This document shows, in pieces, positions 12,216-25,124 of a stretch of DNA of 64,000 bases. Where the stretch lies: contig NC_134999.1 of the NCBI RefSeq assembly GCF_051020985.1, positions 20,093,660-20,157,659 of the forward strand, read 5' to 3'. Position 1 is the stretch's first letter, and the number at the start of each line of letters is the position of its first letter. This DNA is from Nomia melanderi (taxonomy: Eukaryota > Arthropoda > Insecta > Hymenoptera > Halictidae). The notes beneath the pieces are model-generated. The model had not been told where the DNA came from and made no database searches. It saw only the letters and a program-made list of their open reading frames with translations. Made by a program: the position numbers and the translations under genes.

Positions 12216-15033
12216 GAATATTTGATACCGTTCGGGTAACATATGTGCCGAATAAAAATGTACCCCCCTCCCCCGGATTGAATGGAATTTCAAGCTGGAT
12301 CGCGGTACAAGTTATTTTATTACGCTCTCAAGCTCCTCCGGGACATAAAGGGTTAAGTATCGAGCGCAAGGAAAATTCTATTCCGCCGCAAGCACGACAA
12401 TGTCTTCTCAATAATCGATTCCGCCGAACTTAATGGTAATACGCGCCGCCCGACGCGATATAATAAGAATTCCGCTTACGAGAAAAATCGATAGCACCGG
12501 CGCGTCCCCCTTGTTACAAAATGGTGGCGTTCTTACCCCGCTTAATACTCGGCCGCGAACTTTCGGGAAAGTTGGTGAACATCGGGATTATTTACATAAC
12601 TTATACCGTTTTAATTTAGCGTCGGGAGTTTCGAACTAACGTCGGATCCGTACGCTCGAAAATTGAGGAGCTGCCGTCCTGCGAGGACCATCAGGACACC
12701 GCCACCGGTCTCCGCGGGCAATCAATGAATCATGTCTTCTGCGAAGCTCCTGGAAAGGAGGTCCAAGGGAGCTTCCAGCAGCGCGTAGGCTCGGCGCGAA
12801 GCGTTGTCGGTCCCGTGAGCTCTATTTATGTTGTTACGGGGAAAACAAGGGGTGGCCACCCTTTGTCTCGAACTGATGCATAAGGTAGACGCTTGGTTCT
12901 ATCGTGTATTGGATCTGCTGGACAAGTAACCTCGAACAATCGGTCAATGGAATTCTACCATTCAATCAACGATTCGTCTACAATTCCTCCTATCCAGCGA
13001 AAACCGAAAGTTACTTTATCCAACGCCAAGCTGCCATGTCCATTATCCTCCGAAACGCTGCAGGATTAAAATTCCATCACGAACGGTTCGAATCATTGAA
13101 TCGAATTCGACAACGCCTCCGTTGCACCGTGACTCGCGTCCATTTTGTACAAAACCCTGTTACCGTTGTACCGCGCGGTACTTAACAAGCCGGACAGGAA
13201 TCCATTATGTTTTACACGCTCGGCAACAAACTACGCGTGCCCACAATCAGCTGATGAAAAAAAAACACCCGGGAAATAAAGACCAAGCTCCGTAGTTCGA
13301 CGGAGAAAGGGAGAAATTCGGAATAACATTCGAAGTTCGCAGCACAGTGAAAGGAACAATAATATTTCCTCGCACAATACACCCCTCGCCGAGAACATTC
13401 TCGAATATCCGGCAATTAAACTCGCCAGCGTTGAAAAATTCTACCGCGATCTTTCGCCGACGCGCGAGAAGAACGATTTTAATTATTCGACCGCCATCGG
13501 TCACGATCGTAATATTCTCCCGGCGCAATTTCCCATCGGCGGATCATGGGATCCCGCCGGTATCGTTCACCGTCGCGGCCCGCCGTCTTACGAGCGGCCG
13601 GCCCGTATTTCACCGGCGCGTAATCGCGTTACAAAAATGAAATCCGCCCGCGGTAATCGCGGGAACGACCGATTTTCCGGGCGGGATCGAACGATTCCCG
13701 GGCGCGAAGCGTCGCCGCGCAGCCGATGAAATAACGCTCGCGATAATAACGGCCGGCAACGAGCCGCGTAAACGCGCGAGATTGAAACCCGTCGGCGGGG
13801 AACCCGGTTACGGATCCGCGGAGCGGGATTCATGCGATCGTTTTTGTATATTCGCTTGGAACGACGACGAACGACGGCAACCAACGAAGGAACGAACGGA
13901 TGGACGAGGAAACATTGTCTCCGTTGAAGAATGAGGAGTTTCGTCTAAAAGACGAGAAAACGGTGCGACGCGGGGGGAGGGCGAGTTTACCATCCCCTCG
14001 TCATAAATTTGTTTCATTATGTGCTTACAAGCTACGGTCACGGGACACTTTGCCAACTTCAGCGAAACTTTTCATTGTCCCTAACACAATGATTTGCGAG
14101 CTCGGCGTACTTTCGAGGAGCAACGAGGAGAAGAAAAAAAAACACACAGATGGCGTTTAAATGGCGAAAGGAACGGGGCAAAGAGGAGAAGGACGACGGG
14201 AAAGTAAGCAAGAGCTCCTGTACCGCGGCCCCCGGACAGCGATATCTCGTTGAATATGATATCCGCGAAATTCTTGTTGAAGAAGAACATTTCTTCGCCC
14301 TCCGTTCCCCGAATAAACAATGTTAATGAAGCACGTGCGCCGGGAGCACTGTTATTCGAGGCGGAGACTCGGCGCGCGCCTTTGAATACCATTCCCGGCT
14401 CCGTGGCGGACTCGCGCGACGCCCGGTCCACTTAATTAAAACGTAACGGGAGGATGATCGATCTTAAACGTTAAATATGGCGGTGTATCACGCCGATGTC
14501 CCCGGCCCCTTTGTATTTAAATGAGACGCGCGAGCCCCGCGCCCCGGCTCCGCGCGAATGAATGCAAATGAGGCGTTTACGAAACCGTCCCGTACGCTGG
14601 AAATTAAATTAGGCCCGAGATCCGCCGGCCCCCCGTCCCCGGATAGAAAAGTTTGCATGGGAATTGCCACCGGCTGAAAGGAATTGATGCTCGGAAGGCC
14701 TGGATCTTTCCGTTTTAACCCTTCGCGTCTGCGGACGGCGCTGGTGCCGGTGCCGCTCTCAGCGACCGATATTTCCTCGTATGGTTTCATTAGAATAATA
14801 ACACCTCTGTTTATTAAGAAACAGGAAAATCCTTTCATACAACGAAGCGAGGAAACTCGCACGCTCGGAGATTAATTCTTAACGCACCGGATGTATTTCG
14901 AGTTCACTCGCCAAAAAATACGGCGACAGCGGAAGAGATTCACAGAAGTAACCTAGATACTTGATGTGTTCATCGTAAATATTACAATAACAGCGATTTA
15001 TGTCGTACTCACATAGCATTGCTCCTCGAAGAG
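12216..15033. other. intergenic, no supported gene
   Basis: Only short open frames with biased composition are present on either strand. No splice-linked exons or recognisable protein segments were seen. Confidence 0.55.
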
Positions 15034-15267
15034 TTAACCCTTTGCACTCCACAAGCTTCTCATTAGAACTACTCGACATTTTCTAAGAAGATACCAACGA
15101 CATTCTTTCAAACTGACTTGGAGAAACCACGCGTAAATTGAAGGAAACTGAATTCTTCCAATATGCCACGTATGGATACGTTGCACAAAGATTAATATTG
15201 AATATCGAACTTTATAATTCTGTGATATTAACTGGCGACTAGAGGCGCCTACGGAGTGCAAAGTTAA
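15034..15267. mobile_element. TTAA-flanked MITE, piggyBac-like
   Basis: The element begins TTAACCCTTTGCACTCC and ends GGAGTGCAAAGTTAA, so the inverted termini pair over about 11 bases and both ends carry TTAA, the target duplicated by piggyBac-class transposons. It is 234 bp long and has no coding capacity. The right end lacks two or three terminal bases relative to the left. Confidence 0.65.
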
Positions 15268-18200
15268 AGAAGTATCGCCGACAAAATAGCTTAGACTTTC
15301 CAAACGCGCAGTGTTTCTGGCGTTCGGTGCAATCTACATTCAGTGTCTTCATGAATTCAAGGTAGCCGTGAAAAATGTCGAGAGATTTGAATTACTATTG
15401 CCCATAGAATTATCATTGAAAGGTACACGGAAGTCGGACGTCGTCCGCGAAGGGTTAACTTACCTTCCACCGGCTCCGGGGGAAAGGGACGGGCTCGTTA
15501 CATATTGATCGTTCGGATTTTTATATTTTTATTATACGGATGCTCGAGATAGCCACGGATATCGATGGAAGTGATAGCGAATCGGAGAAGTATTATTCCG
15601 CCGCCGGGACGGATATACGGGGGAGAGGATGTCCATGGGCCTGGATCGATAACCGTTCGGTACTTCCGCGGGGCTCTTTGTATCATGCAAAATAAGCGTG
15701 GCGTCTGCTTCTATGCAAAACACCGCGCAGGAAAACCCTGAAGGGGATGCGATGCCGGTGCGCCCGGATAACGCGGAGGAATTGGATCCATCGAGCCACG
15801 CTAAAGCGGGGAGTTATACGAGGCTGTAAACCGTGTCACTGGATTAAGCGTGTCTACGCTCTGCGCCTCTGCGCTTAAAGACTCCGAGCGTCTCTCAAAG
15901 TATCGAAGCCTCGCGCGAGTCGCCATGATGCGCACTCTCGACAGAAGACGAATTTCTAGTTTCACATTATCAATTTAACCGTCGCGTTTCATTTTCCAGC
16001 GGCTCGACACATCCGTTTGTTAAACGAACGCGTGTGTTTCATAATCGCGTTTCTTCGAACGTTTAAATACAAGCCCGGCCACCCTCGAAATCTAGATTCG
16101 GGTTGGAATAATTTCCCGGGTATCCCGTGTACAAACTCATGAAACGGAGTAAATCGCAGCTGAACTGGGCCGTTCGTTGCTTCCAACCATTTGCCCTCTA
16201 ATATTCCGACAGACTCGCGGGGAGTACCTCGAATGGAAATTAACGGAAATGAATAATAGCCGATCTCCTTGAGTTCGAAATGAATGTTTCCCTTTCGTCA
16301 ACTGTTACCCCTTCGCTCTTTGGGGTTAGGTGGGTTCAAAACTGTCCCACGCTTTGCTGAACTTTTAATGCGTGATACTTGTCGTAGTTAAAATTCTCAT
16401 CAGTTGGCGACGGTATGAACTTAAAATACTTGAATAAGTGAAAACAAAAATTTCCACAGATCAAAACGCATTAGTAAGTTGAGATTGTTATAGTTAAGAT
16501 TGCCGAATTGCGAAGTGAATTCTATGCGGGTTGTTTCCTTAAAAATCGAGAGTTAAAGTGAACGTGGTACTTTCCTGTATTTCTCGTAAATCGCCGATGA
16601 CGGAATAATTCTACTTGATTCTCAAGTAATCCCTCGTCCGCGCTTCGAATTTCTATATTCCCTCGTTTACATTTATACGCGTGGTTAATGCCACGGTTAC
16701 ATGTATCCAGCTAATTCAATAGTTAAACCGCGGACACGGTGCGCGAGGAGGCCGATGTTCCTCCCCAGCCGGCGAACGCACGGTTCCCCGCGAGCGTCAC
16801 GTCGAAACTGCGATTAGATTTCGGAAGTGTCCCACCGGTCACTTTCGCGGACGAAATATATTCGGATTCGCTGGCGGGGGTGTGCGGCGTGCATTCCCGA
16901 TGAGAAAAAAGAATCGCGCGACAGAACACACCGCGTTCCACGGATTAAAGTATCTCCGCGCGCGCCGCGCGTTGCGAGCGGTCGACTAATGCGGCATAAT
17001 CTGTGCTGTTATGATCGCATCACGTATTTATAAATCTGCGTGTACGGCCGGGTCACATGACACGCGCGGTTGTGGATTCGGATTATGATGAATTATCATT
17101 ACAGTTATCCGTTGCCATCCGTCTTCGTTCCGCCTGGCGAAATATTGATGGAATCGTTTAACTCGCGAGCACACTGCTTTTGGCAGAGAGATACGAGTAT
17201 TGACTAAAGGAATTTTTCTCTGAAACGATCGTGGATGATTAGAAATGTTCTTGAAGATAATTGAGATTCCGAGAGAAATTAACACTGCATTTATGGAAGC
17301 TAATTTGGATATTGAATGTTTTAGCACTCCATATAGTTTTGTGATATGTCAGCAACTCCTACCCATTCTGATAGTAGTCCTGAAATTAACAATGTTATAA
17401 CATCTCGTAGACCTTTAATTCCCTTAGTACAAACTTTGTATATATAGAAGATCAAATAATCTGAAGGTAGTTTTCATAAGATTCATTAAAATATTTAATA
17501 TTAGAACTGGTGCAGTATTGGACCTTACGGAGTTCAAAGAGTTAAACATTATTTCTTAAGAGTTTCAGTTGATTTTCATTGGCGAAATTATGCGAATATA
17601 TATTATAATTCTATGTTCCCGAAACTCTAATTTCCGCGACCTATAACGAACAAACATGTCTTCTAGGAGCGATAGAATGAAGTATAGAACGAATATCCGT
17701 GAATCTAATGTTAATCTCAAGTTTCCCCGAGGTTTACCACGGTAAACGCCGAAGAGTCTCGCGGAATGAAAGTGATTTCCGGCGAGCGCAGTCTGGAAAC
17801 GGATTCACCAATCGGATTACCAGAAACGACTCTGTCAGCGATAGTGTTTGACGTTTCCGGCGTTCCTAATGAAAGGGCCAAGCCGTTTCGGGCAAACAAC
17901 TGGGACAGCAATTAATGTTTGCCGAAATTGTTCGAGCTTCCCTATAAATCGTGTTTTGCAATTAACAGAAACCGCTTCGGTTCCCTCTGTATTTAATGCA
18001 ATGACACGGAACCGCGGGGAATGAGGTTCGTTTTCCGCCGATATAAATTGCGAGTTAGGCTCGAATTGATTTCTGGGTCGATATTCTGTTTCGCGGCTCC
18101 CGGTCTCTGTTCAATTTTTCTCTTTCCGCCTTTGTCGCGCGAGAAACGAGACGCGTTTCGCGGTGCCCGGCCGCGGTTGGAATCGAAGTTTATAATCATC

Positions 18201-19070
18201 GCGCGCGACGCTCGGAGGCTCGAGGGCCGTAACGAATCGCTGGAATACCGGCGATCGTTAACTCCGACGGCAGCGTCCGCGTTGGTAACGTGAATGCCCG
18301 CTGATTTGTATTTTCCGCGTGACGCGCGATACCGGGAAATACTTTTTTAATGCCCGTAATGAATAATTAAAACGTAACGCGCGCGTTTTCCGCTCTCTTT
18401 TTCGTCCCGTTTGCCCCGTTTGATCGCGCGATGACGATTATCCCCGTTAATAATTTATAAATGCCGTTCGAACGGCGGCGGATCCGTTCCGCCGACACCG
18501 ATATCGAGCGTTACTCGCGACCAGCAATTCTTAATTCTCAGAAAGTTCCACGGCGAGCCAGTAAAAGTCGAAACGATACATTACCGCCGGTATATCCAGC
18601 CGTACCGAAACCGTTAAACTTTCGCCGATACAATTATTTTACAGGGCCTGCGACCGTAAACAAAAAGTTTATCCTTCGTTAGCGCCTCCGGCAATAAAAA
18701 CCGCTTTTACGGTCCCTAAGGTAAACTATAATTGCCGTCGAGAAATCCCGACTTCCGGAAAATTGATAGACCATTCCGTTGACACTTTATAAAAGAAAGT
18801 CCCGTCGACGGGACGCGTTGTCGGATCCAACCGATCTAGCTGGGCCCTTCCGTTAGCTGTATATCGAATCGCGTAGTCATTCTCTCAGAGCGCACCGGGA
18901 CTTTCTTCCCGGACACCGAAAATTCCTTCTGCTAGAGTTTAATAAGTTAGCCTTATCTCTTCCAACTCTTCTTTCCGAAAGAGATAGTTTTATATTGATG
19001 CAGCTTCATTCTTGCACGCAGTAACTTTCAAATCATTCGCGCCACTTGTTCACGAACATCTATCGATTTC
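15268..19070. other. intergenic, no supported gene
   Basis: No coding exon was recognised on either strand. The sequence is of moderate GC with a few short palindromes and open frames that look random. Confidence 0.55.
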
Positions 19071-19074
19071 AAAT

Positions 19075-19450
19075 CGAATTCCCCTGTACTCATGAGGAAA
19101 CTACTATACCATAACCACGAACGGAAACTGCCATACCATAACCATAAACCTGAAACACCTAATCAAAATACTGCTACCCAAAAAAGATAATCAACCACGC
19201 AAACATACATCAACGGATATTTCTAAGCTAGGTCACTTTTTCCATCGAAGATTTACGATCTTCTTTCTCTACCCACTTCAAACCGAATTCTCTGTTCACA
19301 AGAACGAAAGAAAGCTACGGTACCATAGCATAAATCCCAAGCACCCGATGAAGCTACCCAACAAAGATCACGATACTAGAAAATGATAATCACCCACGCA
19401 AACATACATCGACAGATGTTTCTAAGCTGGATTACTTTTCCGCTGGAAGA
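19075..19450. repeat. tandem duplication of about 198 bp upstream of capa
   Basis: A block near 19187 (GATAATCAACCACGCAAACA, then ATACATC, then TTTCTAAGCTAGG) recurs near 19385 (GATAATCACCCACGCAAACA, then ATACATC, then TTTCTAAGCTGGA). Flanking motifs such as CATACCATAACC and GGTACCATAGC are duplicated more loosely. The pair ends about 400 bp before the capa TATA box, so it may contain duplicated regulatory sequence; that is inference. Confidence 0.6.
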
Positions 19451-19846
19451 CTCATCACGTCCTTTCACCAATGATCCAAAGAAGACATTTCTCCGGGAGA
19501 AATTTATTCACGGGACAACGCAGTTGCTCGAGAGACCTCGCAGCCGTATCGATTTACATATTCCGATCAGTAATCACCCTTTCTTATCACGACCGATCGA
19601 GACCAGCAACGTGGTCCGCAACAGGGTCCTCCGCGCCGGAAGCATCAGCAACAACGAGCCAGCAGCGGCCGGGCACGGAATAACCGTTGCCGATCGCGTG
19701 AATGAGAATGACGCTGAGGGTGGCGCAGGGGTAGACTGCGTGATGGGAGAATGCGAAACGAGAGGGTTGAAATCCCTCCTGGCTGGCGCGGGGTCGGGAG
19801 GGCGAGCGGAGGCATCAGCCCCCGTAGAGTCGGTCGCGGCGCAAGG

Positions 19847-19885
19847 TATAAAATCAGACGGCGGATACCTGGAGGTATTCAGTGC
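19847..19885 (+). promoter_or_regulatory. capa core promoter: TATA box and initiator
   Basis: TATAAAA at 19847-19853 is followed by TCAGT at 19879-19883, the arthropod initiator, with the A about 34 bp from the TATA start. That puts the start site close to 19881 and gives a 5' UTR of about 69 nt before the capa ATG at 19950. A sharp TATA/initiator promoter suits a peptide-hormone gene expressed in few cells. Confidence 0.65.
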
Positions 19886-19949
19886 AGGTTAGATCTCCGT
19901 GGCATCGCTTCATCGAATTTCGATCCCCAAGCCCGGCCCCCGGACCGCC

Positions 19950-22776
19950 ATGAGACATACAAATCACCTATTTGTATTCCTGGCGATCGCAATATTTTCC
20001 ACTTCTCTCAGCCGTAAGTGTACGCCGCCGATCGATCCGCTTTACCGGCCGATCCCCGTGTGCGTTGCCATATTTTTCACCGTTTCGCGGTTCGTTGCAC
20101 GAGAAAGCTCCCGCCTGCTATCCACATTCCGCTATTTTCCTTTTAGTTCCGCGCGCTTTTCTTTACCACGGCGAACCCCGCCGCTCGCGTTACCGGTTTT
20201 AACTGAAACTTTCCAGTATTTGCTCCGCGACGCACACACGGTGTGTCATCTTTTCTCTTACCCGCGGTTTGCTTTTGTCAATCCCGTTGACTGGGCTCTT
20301 TCTTTTCTGGAACAATGTTGCCCTCGTCGTGTCTAGCTCGCGATAAGTTTTCGAGGTTGTTGTATGTAGATCGATGATCGATTGTAAGCTTGTAACGAAG
20401 GGATACCGTTTGCTTTGTTCTTTATTCGCTTGTTTCTCTGCAGCTTCTCTCCTCTTGTTTGATTCGGTTGCCTCTTCTTCGGTGGTCAATCGATTGTTCG
20501 GTGTGTTACTTTGGACCCGCGTGAAATTGGGGGTCGTGACGGATCGCAAGTTCTGATCGCGGGTTAATCCTTCGATCTTCCAGAGGCGGAAAAGCTGAAG
20601 TCGAATGTCAGACGGACCTCGGGCCTGGTCCCGTACCCCAGGATCGGTCGGAACTCCGAGATGGTCGGATTCTCGAGATCCGATCGCGCAGCCGGATTGT
20701 TGCATTTCCCGAGGGTCGGTCGATCCGATCCGGCAACTTCGAATGTTAATTTCAACTGGTACCGTGATCCGGAGAACGACGCGGATCTGCAGTTTTATAA
20801 CGTGCGCGACTTGAAGCTGGATGCCGGCCTTGATCAGGATTACGAAGGTGAAGCATCGTTGCCCTGATCCCCTGCCGTTATTCCCCTTGAATTTCGGGCG
20901 GTAGCGGAAGAAAATCGGACGAAGAAATCCGGGATGTAAGAAGGAATCGTAGGGAGGTATAAAGCCGGGGAATGAAGATGAATTAGAGTTCGCGAAACAG
21001 AGATTCCGTACGTAGACGTGAACCGTGGCTCGGCGAAGGTAAAATCGGGATGTAAAAGTAAATCCCATTCCGGGAACGGGAAATTCGGCGATCTCGGGAG
21101 AAAATGAAACGCTGTTCGAGAGACGTACATTTAGAATGTGGAAACGAACTACAATTTGGGGATGGGGTTAATTGGCAAAGTCGGCTCTAATTTCAGAAGC
21201 AAGGGTACTTAACGTAGAGGAACTTCGTAATTTAGTTAAAGCTAGTTTGCTGTCTAAAGATAAATTTCTAATTTGACAAGTGACGATCGTTAACGCGCGG
21301 CAGAATCGTAATTTAATGAAAACAAGTTCGGTGTCTAAAGATGAACGGCAGTTTGCGAATCATGCATTCCTAACGAAAGGGAAATTAGCTATCTTAACGA
21401 TACTCAGTTCGGGATCCAAAGATAAGTTATAATTTAAGATTCGTAATCTAAGGAAGAATAGCAGCTCGACGAGCACTAGTTCTATACCCAAAGGTCAATT
21501 ATAATTCGAGAAGTGTTCCCGAATATAACGCGATGATGAAATACAGTTTGCGGGCGAGGTGGTCTGAGTCAATAATATTGTGCCAGGATTCACCGGAAGA
21601 TCGAGGAACAAGAACGCGAGGGACCAATGGATCATGCCGGAGCGTCCGCACGCGGACCATCGACCAATGCAGAAGATCGATGAGCCGAGGCCGCTGTTCG
21701 CCGGCTTGCAAGGTACGGAGGACGCGCGGCCGCGGATCGGGAGCCGGAAATTTTTGATAGAATTGTAAATGCGTTCGTCGAATTTGAAGGATCGTTCGCG
21801 TCGCGATAGTCAGGCCGTTTGATAAATTTCACAGACCAGGCACTCGCGTAGCCGCTAATGTATCCTCTGTCAGGAATCCCGATCATTTATCTGTTCGCCT
21901 CTAGCGGGCGGCGTTATTTTTTCCGCTGCTCGTCGCCCAAGTATTTTTTTACTTTATTTCCCTCCTTTTTCGAGTGCGCGCGCGTGTAAAGGGCGCGGGG
22001 CAGGGTCCCTGTGAAAATCTATCCCGTTGATACGTGATCCGGGAGCAGAAGTGCGGACGTGTATCGCGAATGTTCTGTTGATGCGACCCAGGCCGATCCA
22101 AATGCCAATTTAATTTTTCGCCTCGCGCCGCTCGTATTTTTTGCCTCCCACCCGGCGTACCCGAGATCGTTATACAGCGTCAAATGGATACGATGTGGCT
22201 GGTTATAAATAATTCCGCAATTATCCGGGGGTGGCCTGAAATTCATCGAATACGTAGAATTATGCGGTCCGTGGAATGAGAAAGAAATCAATCGAGCGTT
22301 ATAGACGTTGAATGATTCGGGGCATGTTTAGATCTCCGGAGTCAGCTGAATTCTCGATTCGTCATCCTTTTCTGTAATCACGGTTGTAGTTTATCGTTAA
22401 TAATGTAGGAAGAAAGATCCTTTAGTTACCGTAAATGTGTATCTTCTTCGAAGAATAATAGTAACGGAGATCTAATATTTTACTTCACGCAAAGGAATTT
22501 ATCTTAATATTACGTGCGAAGAGGTTGTATTGTAGTATTTTTCTTTATCGAGAAAATTACTTTTCAAGGAAGATGTCAGAAGTAAACGGTTCTGCGTCAA
22601 AGCGACGGCAGAATTTAATGTAAAATTCATTCTACTAAGAAAATCCAGAAACTACGATGTTGCACTGACCGTCGTCCATGTTTGCAGCTTTCCGACCGAT
22701 CGTTGCAGGTCCCCGGAACAGCCAGCTGGCCTTGAACGATTACACACCGAGACTGGGACGAGAAACTGAATTTTAA
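19950..22776 (+). CDS. Capa: CAPA (periviscerokinin/pyrokinin) neuropeptide precursor, four exons
   Basis: Exons 19950-20013, 20584-20847, 21587-21712 and 22688-22776 join in phase 1 at every junction to give a 180-residue prepropeptide. Donors are GTAAGT, GTGAAG and GTACGG; acceptors are CAG. Residues 1-22 form a signal peptide ending near SLSQ. After a dibasic site at 31-32 comes TSGLVPYPRI with the amidation signal GR (33-44). Next is AAGLLHFPRV with GR (57-68), released at a single Arg. Both have the (F/Y)PR(V/I)-amide ending of CAPA periviscerokinins, which act on Malpighian tubules and viscera through the CAPA receptor. The last exon ends with NDYTPRL plus GR (168-176), a pyrokinin-type PRL-amide, then four residues and the stop. 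The third peptide lacks the WFGPRL ending common in insect capa genes. An AG eight residues into exon 4 could serve as a second acceptor in the same phase. Confidence 0.88.
21180..21520. repeat. diverged tandem repeat of about 80 bp in capa intron 2
   Basis: Four related units carry the pattern TC(T/C)AAAGATAA near 21250, 21335, 21412 and 21485, each followed by AT-rich sequence ending in a TTTGNGAA-like block. Copies are diverged and spaced about 75-85 bp. The array ends about 70 bp before exon 3. Confidence 0.5.
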
Positions 22777-22991
22777 CGAGCTTTTCGCCAGCGAGACTAC
22801 CGAGTTCACGCGGTGCGAGACTTCGTCGGCCGGACGGTCCTCGTCAATTCGCACCAGCTACGAACAATGTTAACCTTTGTACAGAAAGCGGCAAATAGAT
22901 TCTCTGTGCACAAATATCCACGATAAACGACGGTCTACGTTTATTTCCCGCGACCGTGCGGAGACGTTTCCGCTGACGCGGGAGAAGCGGT

Positions 22992-22997
22992 AATAAA
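22992..22997 (+). terminator. poly(A) signal of capa
   Basis: AATAAA 216 bp after the capa stop, in the right orientation and the first canonical hexamer downstream. Confidence 0.6.
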
Positions 22998-23590
22998 AGG
23001 CCGAGGAATTACGTTTACTTTTCTGTATGGCGTACCCTGGGTCTGATCCGCCAATCCTATTCCCCTTCCGGCCATTCGGCTCGGAATTCTCTCTGCGAAT
23101 GCATCCGCCAATTGATATCCAGTCACCGAAATTCTCGATCGTTCTCCTCCGAATTGAAAAACGGACAACGATCGCAGCCGCGCGATAAAGGATCGACGGA
23201 AACGTCGAACGAGTCACGGTTCCCGGGAATTTCGTTTCCCTTGTAAAACGAATACACTTTCGATGATCATCCGCTGCGGCGTTTTCATACTTGCGGTTCG
23301 AAGAACGGAATTCCTTGCTTTGGAATTGATAAATTAATATTTATCGTCGTGTCGCATAAATTGGGATGCTATAATCGTCGATTTAACAATGAATTCTTAG
23401 GACGATGTATCGATTAAAATTTATTTGAAAAGTATTCGTTGAGTATCAAGTTTCGAGTATTTCGGTTAAAGTATTCTGGTTCTGTTCTATGTTCCATTTT
23501 CGAGCCGACGATCGAGGAAAGCGGAACGATCGGGTGTGAACGATGGAATAAATCGCAACCAATAACGCCATGTGTGTAAAATTCAATCGT
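22998..23590. other. intergenic between convergent capa and the kekkon-like gene
   Basis: The two genes converge here. No coding exon is visible; short open frames on the minus strand look random. Confidence 0.5.
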
Positions 23591-25124
23591 TTTATTAATT
23601 GACAAAGTGTTCATAATGAATACCGGCGCGACGGGACGCGCCGGCCACGCTATAATACGTGTACTGCGATAACAAATATGTACACACGTAGAGTACGGTA
23701 ACAAACTAGTGATACAGTTCGAGAATGAGTAGGGAGATAACCGGTAACATTACTTCGTCCTTCCTTCCTTCTTTTCCTCCGTTACGACCCGAGGGGTAGC
23801 CCCCCGGGGATTATTTTTATGTACAAATCACCTCGGCTCCGTGGATATTGGCAACTAGAAGAGACTTAGATCTAGGGTGACACACGCGCTCCATCGTACA
23901 CACATTTTCTGCAGGCAGCCATTGTACGCCGACCAAGCATGCAAGCCAGACAAGCGAACAGACGAACGGGGTCCTGTTCCGCGAAACTGCGCGTTCTTCG
24001 GCCTTCACGTGCGGCCATCTTGAAACTGAACCATTGCACGATCTGATTAACACGTCGTACAGTTCGATACGATTTCCATTGAAAAAAAAAGAGGAACGAT
24101 ACCTATGCAGCCTTACGCATCAGGCACATCAGAAACAGTGCCCATGAAAAGAGGATCGACGAGAAGGTTCAAAGGGAGAAAAGAGAATTGGAAAATAAAG
24201 ACGTTCTGTATTTGCAACCAGTCGTGAATCACATGTTCCGTAAGAAAGAAAAGGGATACAGGATCGCCTAGAGGCGTCGCGAGCCTCGATGCAAGCGGGC
24301 CCTGTGTCTGTGCGCCTTAACGCTTGCCAGACGCGTTGAACAACGTTTATTGGACCTCGTATATATGAATATATTTTGACACGTAACTGGGAAGACACGT
24401 TGTGTTTCGAACGGAATAATGGACACTTGTTCAAGGAGAGAGTAGGGCCGTGGCCGCTTCAGCGAGCAACCGGCCCAACGATCGGCAACGATCTCTCATC
24501 GCGGGCTAGCCCGTCGGACCCGATCGTAAATAGAACGTGCAGTTTCGAAATTCGATGTCTTACATAATCGATTAGGATGGACAGACATAACTGGAGTGGA
24601 TTCGATCAAATACTCTGTATACTACTTTCGTTAACCTGCCGGACGTCTTTAATATAAGCACGAGAGATACAAACTTTCTAGGTCCCTGTATGCAGACAAC
24701 CATACTCAATGTACGCTTGCGGATTGGAATCTGGGATTGGTTTAAAAACGTGAGCCATTCGCTTACCAAGCGATTCTAACGAATATACCCGAATCGAACT
24801 GCAATCAACGAACCTAATCTCCGAACCCAACGTCTAACGTGCCGTTCGCGTGACGGACTCACCGGTTGTACACCGGTCAAACGATAGAAAACGGAACCAC
24901 GGAAGATCGTCTCACAGGCCGACCTGGTAGGCCCATGGCTCACCGTATAAAATACAGACGCGGGTGGTTACTGTCGGCAACGAACGTAACGAAGTGAATT
25001 CTCAAGGAGTACGCGGCTGATTGGAACGTGGTAGGGTTGAAAGCGACGGATACGAGTCCCGCGAACAAAGGTATACCGACTATTTGCTCGAAAGCCGGTT
25101 CGTGTGTGTCGGTCTGGCGTGTCC
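23591..25124 (-). other. probable 3' UTR of the kekkon-like gene
   Basis: Minus-strand AATAAA hexamers occur at 24361-24356 and 23596-23591, about 0.77 and 1.53 kb after the stop codon. Long 3' UTRs are common for neuronal receptors. The actual cleavage site cannot be fixed from sequence. Confidence 0.45.

Noticed and set aside
13083..13100. GGTTCGAATC, resembling a tRNA B box
   Set aside because: No matching A box or acceptor stem at the right distance. Other GGTTCGA hits (44630, 50358) also fail; the first is inside a CARP exon.
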